Assembly: GCA_003520925.1 (NCBI GenBank)
Contig: DOTV01000202.1
Coordinates: 36,840-59,990, forward strand
Origin: Bacteroidales bacterium
Lineage (GTDB): Bacteria; Bacteroidota; Bacteroidia; Bacteroidales; VadinHA17
Length of the DNA: 23,151 bases
Direction: 5' to 3'
The position numbers and the translations under genes are program-made. Under the pieces are notes generated by a model. It searched no databases, was not told where the DNA came from, and saw only the letters and a program-made list of their open reading frames with translations. Numbering within the stretch: the first letter of the stretch is position 1; every line of letters begins with the position of its first letter. Shown here piece after piece: positions 1-5,969 of this stretch.

Positions 1-510
1 CTCCCTTACAGTATTTTCATATTTAAAAAGAAATAAAGAGACTATTATTGCAATTGTTGCTGCTGCACTTAAGCCGATCACCGAAAGCCTGAAGATTTTC
101 TGACCGGTTGTTAATTTTTTAACAATGTTTTTTCGTGCAAAACCGGCTGATACAGGTTTCAGTCTCAGTTTCTGGATCTGCTCAAAGCTTTTTCTTTTGG
201 ATTCATCATGGCTGATAATCTCATTCAATTCAGATTTCTGTCCCGGACTAAGATCATTCTCGAGATTAGCAATGCATAAGTATTCAAATTGTTCTTCTGA
301 AAGGCTCCCGGCAGATTTGCCAAGTAATTTCTTCCCAGTGAAAGCCAGATCCGGCGGATTAAGCATCACTGAAGTGAGTCCGTTCAATTCCTCATTCAGG
401 TCGGGATTCTCAAGCAGAAAAGCCTTAAGCTCCTCAACCTGTAATTCACTCAGGTTGCCATCGAGAAAATCGGTGAACCAGATTTCATAGTTCGATCTGT
501 CAGGCTTCAT
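1..510 (-). CDS. Probable membrane anti-sigma factor (3' end cut by window edge)
   Basis: The first 170 codons of a gene read leftwards from an ATG at 508-510 and leave the window without a stop. The N-terminus is acidic and helical, with a YEIWFTDFLDGNLSE-type opening typical of Bacteroidetes anti-sigma proteins. A basic stretch follows (about residues 125-138) and then one hydrophobic segment (about 139-163, containing IGLSAAATIAIIVSLFLF). That is a cytoplasmic sigma-binding domain followed by one membrane pass; the outer domain lies beyond the edge. The start is 2 bases after the stop of the ECF sigma gene, so the two are almost certainly co-transcribed and translationally coupled. By position and topology it should hold the sigma factor inactive at the membrane. 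No zinc-finger HxxxCxxC motif is visible, so it is not a classical ZAS protein. The function is inferred mainly from context and architecture. Confidence 0.75.
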   Translation of the reverse strand, partial: MKPDRSNYEIWFTDFLDGNLSELQVEELKAFLLENPDLNEELNGLTSVMLNPPDLAFTGKKLLGKSAGSLSEEQFEYLCIANLENDLSPGQKSELNEIISHDESKRKSFEQIQKLRLKPVSAGFARKNIVKKLTTGQKIFRLSVIGLSAAATIAIIVSLFLFKYENTVRE

Positions 511-512
511 AC

Positions 513-998
513 TTAGATCACAGTTTCAATTTTCACTATAAAATTCTTAAGGGCCACTCTTCCGCGGTAAATATTGATCTTGACCTGGGCTTCTGTCAAT
601 CCGGTAATTTCTCCAATTTCTTTATAGCTATAGCCTTCGTAATCGCGTAAAAGAACCAGCGACTTCTGGTTTTCAGGCAGACGTTCAAGCGCCATATGTA
701 GAATTTCATTCAGGTCGCTGTATTGCGATTCTGAAATTAAATCATAATTATCATGATCTTCCAGGGGTGTCATCCTGTTTTCTTTCCGTATAATATCAAT
801 CATTGTGCGGTATGCAGTTGTGAATAACCATGATTTAACTACCGGATATCCAATTTCGGTAACATTTCTCCATAGTTTTTCATAGCTGTCCTGCACAATA
901 TCATTTGCCCGTTCCTCATCCTTAAGATTTGTCCGGATGAATCGGTAAACGGAATCAGAATACTCTTCAACAGATCTGTTATATTCCTTTACTGTCAT
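513..998 (-). CDS. ECF-type RNA polymerase sigma-70 factor
   Basis: A 161-residue protein with only sigma regions 2 and 4, the ECF layout and usual length. Region 2 spans about residues 8-75, with the core-binding stretch DIVQDSYEKLWRN and the -10 recognition helix around VKSWLFTTAYRTMIDIIRK. Region 4 spans about 103-152, with ALERLPENQKSLVLLRDYEGYSYKEI-type sequence and the recognition helix near GLTEAQVKINIYRGR. It directs RNA polymerase to a small regulon, probably under control of the membrane anti-sigma encoded 2 bases downstream. An ECF-like promoter lies just upstream, suggesting autoregulation. The target genes and the inducing signal cannot be read from the sequence. Confidence 0.93.
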   Translation of the reverse strand: MTVKEYNRSVEEYSDSVYRFIRTNLKDEERANDIVQDSYEKLWRNVTEIGYPVVKSWLFTTAYRTMIDIIRKENRMTPLEDHDNYDLISESQYSDLNEILHMALERLPENQKSLVLLRDYEGYSYKEIGEITGLTEAQVKINIYRGRVALKNFIVKIETVI

Positions 999-1018
999 AA
1001 AACGATTTACAGTATAAA

Positions 1019-1043
1019 GACGGAAGAAACCGGGAATAGTTAC
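1019..1043 (-). promoter_or_regulatory. Candidate ECF-sigma promoter for the sigma/anti-sigma pair
   Basis: Read on the minus strand, TGTAAC (GTAAC at 1039-1043) is followed by a 16-base spacer and CGTC (1019-1022). An AAC-type -35 and a CGTC -10 with a spacer near 16 are the usual elements of ECF-sigma promoters. The -10 lies 20 bases before the sigma start codon. Autoregulation by the downstream sigma factor is inferred. Confidence 0.5.
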
Positions 1044-1060
1044 AAGGGGATTATAAAATG

Positions 1061-1092
1061 TCGTAGGGGTGTAGCTTGCTACACCCCTACGA
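1061..1092. repeat. Perfect 15-bp palindrome, terminator- or REP-like
   Basis: TCGTAGGGGTGTAGC (1061-1075), a TT loop, then its exact reverse complement (1078-1092). It follows the stop of the GH16-fold gene by 25 bases and precedes the sigma promoter. The hairpin is strong, but only a weak T-rich run follows on the minus strand. It could terminate the GH16-like transcript, insulate the sigma operon, or be one copy of a dispersed palindromic repeat. Confidence 0.7.
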
Positions 1093-1117
1093 TCATCAAA
1101 ATACTATACAGTTTTAG

Positions 1118-2725
1118 TTAGTTGACCTGATACACCCTGACCCAGTCGACCTCCATTGTGGTCATTCCGCTGATGGGTTTATCGAGACCTCCGGCAAGGA
1201 GTACATACATTGGTTCCTGCGGGATATTCGATGTCTGCCTGAAGATCTCCACACCGTTTATCTTCCAGACGAGCTTATCCTGGGTCCATTCGAGAGAGTA
1301 TATATAAAAATCGTTTGCGTAGCGCGGACCTATTGAGCTTTTCGAGAAGCGGCCCGGATCTGCAACAAAATCTGTCCAGACTTTATTATTCGATGTCCGG
1401 CAGATATCAATATGAGGTGTGCTCTTGTCCGCAAGCATCCAGAAATTATTTCTTGCTGCCGGGTTCCCAAGTTTAATCTTGGCTGAGAATACTCCGTACT
1501 TTTGCCTGAAGCTTTTTCCTGAATTGATAAGCCCTGTAGTATATCCGAATTCCCTGGTGATGAATCCTGTTGTTGGCGACCATACTTTTCCTGTTATTCT
1601 CTGGGGCTTAGTGTGGATCTTAAGAAGGCTGTTACGGATCTCGAAATTATCCTTTTCAGTATATGAATGCAGATCGTTCTCTACTGAATAATTGTCTTTC
1701 AGAAGCTTATCGCCCCAGTAAAAATTTGTAAGCCATCTTTTTGTATCGAGCCTGTCTCCTTCAAAATCATCAGCAAATGTTAGCTCTTTGGTTTTAAGCA
1801 CATCAAATTTATTCAAATCCTTTACCTTAAAATACCAGATGATATCCTCATTCTTCTTAAGCTTTTCATATTCCCGGAGATCCTTAAACTCTTCGGTCTT
1901 CTCAAATCTTTTTGAATCGAGCAGATAGTTTTTCTTTTCTTTAAATAATGGCGTGGCCACATAATCTTTCAGCTCATTATACCTTGCAAGCCTTGCTGAA
2001 CCGTCAATATTCAGGAAATTTGCATATTCCTTTGATGATTTGAATTTATAAAACTCCCGGATGTCGAGACTCTCTTTCTGACGGTTGTATTCAAGCAGCT
2101 TTTTAAACTCTTCAGTATCTTTGAATGTTATCGGCCTCATGTTCTTTTTTGCAAGGAACTCGGCACTTTTAATGAATTTGTCAAGCTCCTCGAATCTCTG
2201 TACAGTCTTTGATTTTGCGACACTGGAGGGAGATTTAACGAAAGCCTTTATCTCCGGATCTGATTTAAGTGATTTAAATTCAAGGAATCTCCTGTATTCA
2301 TCTGAGTCCTTGAATGTAATAGGTTTCATTTTTTGCTTCTGCCTGAAGGCATTTGATTTAATGAAACTCTCAAGTTCCTCAAAATCCCTGATTTTCTGAG
2401 ATCCGTCAAGATCCCTGAATCTTTTAAGCATTGTGCCTGAGATAGTTTTGAAATACATCAGAAGATCCTTTGCCTTCTGGAGCGACAGGAACTCTTTTTC
2501 TTTAATAAATTCTTCTGAGCCTTTATACTTCAGCGATTCGATTTCCTTTCTTTTCTGAACAAAAGAAGAGGAGTTTACCAGGTCGTGAAGTTTTGTATAT
2601 TTTGCGAGCAGATCGGATTTTGTAAAAGCCTGAAGTTTTTCGAATTCATCAACAAGTGCTTTTTCAGCCTGTTCGATCTTTGATGTAGAGGGGATCAATC
2701 CAAGTAGAAGTCTGAGACTTGACAT
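1118..2725 (-). CDS. GH16-fold protein with N-terminal helical repeats and lost catalytic residues
   Basis: A 535-residue protein. Residues about 315-535 form a concanavalin-type GH16 domain: the opening LTFADDFEGDRLDTKRW, the core strand NNFWML (426-431), the late YSLEWTQDKLVWKINGVEIF and the closing MEVDWVRVYQ are all family hallmarks. Where active enzymes have ExDx(x)E, this one reads H438-I-D440-I-C442: both catalytic glutamates are replaced and only the central aspartate remains. It is therefore probably a carbohydrate-binding or structural pseudoenzyme. Residues about 42-310 form four charged helical repeats of about 65-70 residues. The N-terminus (MSSLRLLLGLIPSTSKIE) is not a convincing signal peptide, which is odd for a GH16 protein. 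No neighbour is polysaccharide-related, so no SusCD-type locus supports a degradative role. Confidence 0.8.
   Translation of the reverse strand: MSSLRLLLGLIPSTSKIEQAEKALVDEFEKLQAFTKSDLLAKYTKLHDLVNSSSFVQKRKEIESLKYKGSEEFIKEKEFLSLQKAKDLLMYFKTISGTMLKRFRDLDGSQKIRDFEELESFIKSNAFRQKQKMKPITFKDSDEYRRFLEFKSLKSDPEIKAFVKSPSSVAKSKTVQRFEELDKFIKSAEFLAKKNMRPITFKDTEEFKKLLEYNRQKESLDIREFYKFKSSKEYANFLNIDGSARLARYNELKDYVATPLFKEKKNYLLDSKRFEKTEEFKDLREYEKLKKNEDIIWYFKVKDLNKFDVLKTKELTFADDFEGDRLDTKRWLTNFYWGDKLLKDNYSVENDLHSYTEKDNFEIRNSLLKIHTKPQRITGKVWSPTTGFITREFGYTTGLINSGKSFRQKYGVFSAKIKLGNPAARNNFWMLADKSTPHIDICRTSNNKVWTDFVADPGRFSKSSIGPRYANDFYIYSLEWTQDKLVWKINGVEIFRQTSNIPQEPMYVLLAGGLDKPISGMTTMEVDWVRVYQVN
1796..2602 (-). repeat. 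Four tandem ~65-70-residue helical repeats in the GH16-fold protein
   Basis: Units start near residues 42, 113, 177 and 247. Each has the pattern (R)(F/Y)xEL..(F/Y)(I/V).S..F..KK, then F..(S/T)(D/E)E(F/Y)....E(F/Y)..LK...(D/E)I..F. Units 2 and 3 are closest, for example FEELESFIKSNAF against FEELDKFIKSAEF, and MKPITFKDSDEY against MRPITFKDTEEF. The composition is rich in Lys, Glu, Phe and Leu, consistent with helical hairpins. I do not recognise a named domain. Confidence 0.75.
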
Positions 2726-3015
2726 TGTAAAAAGGTTTTAAACAATCGGTTAAAGATATATAAACTTGTATAATAACGGTCGGGAGCCTCAATTATTTGA
2801 TCGGCAGGGAGAAATTCGGATACACTTCTTATCTCTTGCTTTTTTGTACAAGCTGACTGCACCGGTAATCAGTATCGATCTTTTCTTAAATCCCTGACGG
2901 CCTTTGCTCCTGCCTGCCATCAGGCAGTGTTAATGGATTTCGACTTTTTAACAGCCTCTACGGAACCCCAGTAGTTTTTCAGGACTTTTGCCGGCAAAAA
3001 AATTTCCTGCAAAAG

Positions 3016-3047
3016 TTTGCTTTTCTTAAAAACAGTTTTTAGCTTTG
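3016..3047 (+). promoter_or_regulatory. Bacteroidetes-type promoter of the TetR-led operon
   Basis: TTTG at 3016-3019, a 20-base spacer, then TAGCTTTG at 3040-3047. The second element matches the Bacteroidetes -7 consensus TAnnTTTG exactly and the spacing to the -33 TTTG is suitable. Transcription would begin near 3053, about 55 bases before the TetR start codon. Confidence 0.55.
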
Positions 3048-3065
3048 ACTAACCGTTCATTCAAA
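3044..3065. promoter_or_regulatory. Candidate TetR operator overlapping the promoter
   Basis: A 22-bp imperfect palindrome with perfect outer arms, TTTGA (3044-3048) and TCAAA (3061-3065), and about 16 of 22 positions symmetric. It begins within the -7 element and covers the expected start point. Binding there would block transcription, consistent with autorepression by the adjacent regulator. Confidence 0.45.
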
Positions 3066-3109
3066 AAAGATTGATATTGTTTTATGTCTGACGAAACTGT
3101 TGTCGTAAA

Positions 3110-3748
3110 ATGTCACCGCGAACATCAAAGCAGTACAAAGAAATAAGGGAAGAAAAGATAACCCTGATAATGGAAACAGCTCTTAAGCATTTCGCCAATG
3201 AAGGCTATTATTCAACTACAATAAATCATATTGCAAGGCATGCAGGTATTTCAAAAGGACTGATGTACAATTATTTTGAAAGCAAGGAATCTCTTTTAAA
3301 GGCTATAATGCACAAATCAATAGCCGAGGTGCTTAACTACTTTGACATCGACAGGGACGGATACCTTTCTGAAGATGAATTTGAATTCTTTATCAGAAAA
3401 ATAAATTTAATCTTAAAGGAAAAACGCTCATTCTGGCGGTTATTATTCCAGCTTCTGATGCAGAATGATGTCAGGGCGCAGTTTCTGAAATCGTTTGCCG
3501 GAAATGATTCCGGAGAGGAGCCCGAAACTCTCCCCGGACCAGACCTTCCTGTATCGCAGATTATGAATATCATCTCGGATTACTTCATAAGAAGAAAAGA
3601 TAGGATGGGCCCAGGGTATGATCCCGATATTGAGTTAAAAATGTTTCTGATAACAATGAAAGGATATGCTTTGACAAGCATATATCAGGATGATGAGGAT
3701 GAGAACAGCGAAAAAGCTTTAAACAGAATAATTGAGATTTATAAATAG
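3110..3748 (+). CDS. TetR/AcrR-family regulator with an embedded EF-hand loop
   Basis: A 212-residue protein, normal for the family. The N-terminal TetR helix-turn-helix covers about residues 15-62, with TINHIARHAGISKGLMYNYFESKESLL giving the classic recognition helix and GLMYNYF signature. The C-terminal effector domain is divergent, as usual. Residues 79-90 (DIDRDGYLSEDE) fit a canonical 12-residue calcium-binding EF-hand loop, with acidic residues at 1, 3, 5 and 12, glycine at 6 and leucine at 8. A helix precedes it (IAEVLNYF) and another follows (FEFFIRKI). It is the first gene of the export operon, 7 bases before the LolA-like gene, and is probably its local repressor. Whether it senses Ca2+ or a small hydrophobic ligand is unknown. 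Confidence 0.9.
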   Translation: MSPRTSKQYKEIREEKITLIMETALKHFANEGYYSTTINHIARHAGISKGLMYNYFESKESLLKAIMHKSIAEVLNYFDIDRDGYLSEDEFEFFIRKINLILKEKRSFWRLLFQLLMQNDVRAQFLKSFAGNDSGEEPETLPGPDLPVSQIMNIISDYFIRRKDRMGPGYDPDIELKMFLITMKGYALTSIYQDDEDENSEKALNRIIEIYK

Positions 3749-3755
3749 AAAATCT

Positions 3756-4520
3756 ATGAAAAGCAGGCCCACTGTAATATTTTTTCTCTTGATACAGGTA
3801 TTATCACCTGTCCTCCTTACTGCCCAGCAACTCACTGCAACGGAAATTGTCAGAAAAACCGATGAAAAACTCAATGGCGAAATGACCGGGTATAGTGTCA
3901 TGTCAATGACAATAATCAGGCCCACATGGCAAAGAACAGTTGAGTTCAGATCGTGGTCGAGGGAGGATGACTATGCACTTACATTAATTACTGCCCCGGC
4001 ACGTGAAAAAGGACAGACTTTCCTGAAGCGGAAAAACGAAATGTGGAGCTGGAATCCTTCCATAAACAGACTAATCAAGCTTCCGCCTTCAATGATGTCG
4101 CAGGGCTGGATGGGATCGGACTACACGAACGATGATATTCTCAGGGAATCATCGGTGGTGGAAGATTATACCCATACTATCGAAGGAGAAGAGGAAATTG
4201 ACGGCCGGATGTGCTACAAAATCAGACTGCTTGCTAAAGAAGACGCCGGTGTTCTCTGGGGCAGGCAGCTGTGGTGGGTGGATAAAAAGGAATTTATTGC
4301 ACTTAAGGCTGAACTATTTGATGAGGATGGGATGCTTGTAAGGACTGAATACGGGAAGGAGCTGAAAACCCTTGACGGAAGGCTGCTGCCTACCATTATT
4401 GAACTGATCCCTGCAGAAAATCCGGGTAACAAAACGGTTTTAAGGATTATTGAATTGAAGTTCAATATTAAACTTGAAGAGAGTTTCTTTTCACAACAGA
4501 ATATGAAAACGGTGAGATAA
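3756..4520 (+). CDS. LolA-like periplasmic protein (outer-membrane lipoprotein-sorting family)
   Basis: A 254-residue protein from ATG 3756. A longer frame reaches a TTG at 3732 inside the TetR gene, but the ATG gives a clean signal peptide (MKSRPTVIFFLLIQVLSPVLL, cleavage near TAQ). The mature part matches the LolA_like/TP_0789 type: ATEIVRKTDEKLNG, the strand QRTVEFRSWS, WSWNPSINRLIKLPP and the MGSDYTNDDILRES signature. The fold is an open beta-barrel with a hydrophobic pocket that carries acyl chains or lipoproteins through the periplasm. Two FtsX-type permeases and a LolD-type ATPase follow directly, so it probably receives cargo from that transporter. It is not the housekeeping LolA, which is shorter and normally not operonic with permeases. 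The cargo is unknown. Confidence 0.85.
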   Translation: MKSRPTVIFFLLIQVLSPVLLTAQQLTATEIVRKTDEKLNGEMTGYSVMSMTIIRPTWQRTVEFRSWSREDDYALTLITAPAREKGQTFLKRKNEMWSWNPSINRLIKLPPSMMSQGWMGSDYTNDDILRESSVVEDYTHTIEGEEEIDGRMCYKIRLLAKEDAGVLWGRQLWWVDKKEFIALKAELFDEDGMLVRTEYGKELKTLDGRLLPTIIELIPAENPGNKTVLRIIELKFNIKLEESFFSQQNMKTVR

Positions 4521-4541
4521 AGGTGCTTTAAACTTATAGAG

Positions 4542-5957
4542 ATGACCGATTCCCAGCTTGCATGGAAAAACCTCTGGCGCAACAGAAAAAGGACTGTAAT
4601 TACAGCCGCTTCAATATTCTTTGCTGTCTTTTTTGCTCTTCTTATGCGATCATTCCAGCTTGGGGCATACGACAGGATGTTCAGGAATATTATTGAATCC
4701 TATACGGGATATCTTCAGATACAGCACCGCGATTATTTTGATGAGCCCATAATTGACAACAGCTTTGAACTGACCCCCCGTGTAACAGAAAAAATCTATT
4801 CTGATCCAAATGTAAATACATTGGTCCCCCGGCTGGAATCATTTGCTCTTGCAGCCGATGAGAGCCGGACCCAGGGTGTTATGGTTCTCGGAATCGATCC
4901 TGAGGGCGAAGAAAAGGTAACCGGGCTTAAAAGTAAACTTGTAAAGTACAAATTAACACCTGAATCGATAGCTGCATTGAAGAGAAGCTCTATTCCCGAC
5001 AGGACGAAGAAATTGCTAGATGTTTTCTTGAATGAATCATATTCAAGTGAGGGGAGATTGATGCTCGATTTGAATATCAGCCAGGATGATTCCGCTGACA
5101 TCCTCCCTGTTCTGCGCAGAAGCGCTTCTTTCAGGAACGAATATCTAGACATAAATGAGACCGACGGGGCATTAATTGGCAACGGACTCTCCGATTATCT
5201 TAAAGCGGAGATTGGTGACACAATAGTGCTTGTCGGCCAGGGTTATCACGGGACTTCAGCAGCGGGGAAATTTGTCGTTAGGGGAATTGTCCGGTTACCG
5301 GCTCCGGATATTGACAACATTATTGTTTATCTTCCGATAACAGGGGCACAGGAGCTGTTCGCCGCTCCATCAATGGTCACATCAGCAGTACTTAAGCTGG
5401 TTAATAATGATGATGAAAATGTGCTACAGACCGGGAATAATATCAGTAAGCAACTGGAACAGCCTCTTGCTATCCGGACCTGGCATGAAATGAATGCACT
5501 TCTTATTAACCAGCTTGAAGCAGACAACAGAAGCGGGATGATCATGATAGGCATACTTTACCTGGTGATAGCTTTTGGCGTCTTTGGCACCGTACTCATG
5601 ATGATAGCCGAAAGAAAGAGGGAATTCGGAATGCTGGTCTCAATTGGCATGAGGAAAAGAAAACTTGCAAAAATCGTCTCACTCGAAATGGTGCTGATAG
5701 GAATCCTTGGGCTGGCTGCTGGTGTTGTTGCATCCCTCCCTTTTGTTTTTTATGGGAATTCCCATCCTATAAGATTTACAGGGGAAATGGGACGTATGTA
5801 CAGTGATTATGGTTTTGAACCGGTAATGCCAACCCTGCTGCCCGATACCTATTATCTGTCGCAGATTGTGGTGGTCCTGATAATTCTTCTTGTCGCCATT
5901 CTGTTCTGCGTCCGTAAGATATTCAGAATAAATGTAATAAATGCACTAAGAGCGTAA
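4542..5957 (+). CDS. ABC transporter permease, FtsX/MacB-LolE type (first of pair)
   Basis: A 471-residue inner-membrane protein with four-helix FtsX topology. TM1 is about residues 18-38, followed by a large periplasmic domain (about 40-328), then TM2 (about 332-355), TM3 (about 380-403) and TM4 (about 440-458). The conserved coupling segment AERKREFGMLVSIGMRKRKL sits after TM2. The N-terminal LAWKNLWRNRKRT is typical of the LolC/E-like group. The periplasmic domain contains an extra stretch of about 70 residues (139-207), before DGALIGNGLSDYLKAEIGD. It follows the LolA-like gene by 21 bases and precedes the second permease by 12. With that permease and the ATPase it should form a mechanotransmission-type extruder, moving lipid-like or lipoprotein cargo rather than passing it through a channel. 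Confidence 0.9.
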   Translation: MTDSQLAWKNLWRNRKRTVITAASIFFAVFFALLMRSFQLGAYDRMFRNIIESYTGYLQIQHRDYFDEPIIDNSFELTPRVTEKIYSDPNVNTLVPRLESFALAADESRTQGVMVLGIDPEGEEKVTGLKSKLVKYKLTPESIAALKRSSIPDRTKKLLDVFLNESYSSEGRLMLDLNISQDDSADILPVLRRSASFRNEYLDINETDGALIGNGLSDYLKAEIGDTIVLVGQGYHGTSAAGKFVVRGIVRLPAPDIDNIIVYLPITGAQELFAAPSMVTSAVLKLVNNDDENVLQTGNNISKQLEQPLAIRTWHEMNALLINQLEADNRSGMIMIGILYLVIAFGVFGTVLMMIAERKREFGMLVSIGMRKRKLAKIVSLEMVLIGILGLAAGVVASLPFVFYGNSHPIRFTGEMGRMYSDYGFEPVMPTLLPDTYYLSQIVVVLIILLVAILFCVRKIFRINVINALRA

Positions 5958-5969
5958 ACTGACTGAACA

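Larger units (their letters stand above)
2726..3109. other. 384-bp divergent intergenic region
   Basis: Separates the divergently transcribed GH16-fold gene and the TetR-led operon. On the right it holds the TetR promoter and operator, given separately. In the middle it has a short inverted repeat, CTGCCTG (2910-2916) against CAGGCAG (2921-2927) with a 4-base loop. No clear TAnnTTTG element is visible for the minus-strand gene. I see no open reading frame worth calling and no RNA gene. Confidence 0.6.

Noticed and set aside
125..490. Plus-strand open frame of 121 codons at the left end
   Set aside because: It is the antisense of the anti-sigma gene, has a Ser/Phe-rich shadow composition and matches no family.
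1061..1092. Palindrome as part of a CRISPR array
   Set aside because: It is a single copy in the window with no spacers or cas genes.
1118..2725. GH16-fold gene as part of a polysaccharide utilisation locus
   Set aside because: There are no SusC/SusD-like or other carbohydrate-active genes in the window, and the active site is lost.
2910..2927. Short inverted repeat in the 2726-3109 gap as a terminator
   Set aside because: Only 7-bp arms with no T-run, and it lies between divergent starts where no transcript should end.
3732..3755. Upstream TTG start for the LolA-like protein
   Set aside because: It overlaps the TetR gene and puts a charged stretch before the signal peptide; ATG 3756 gives a normal signal peptide.
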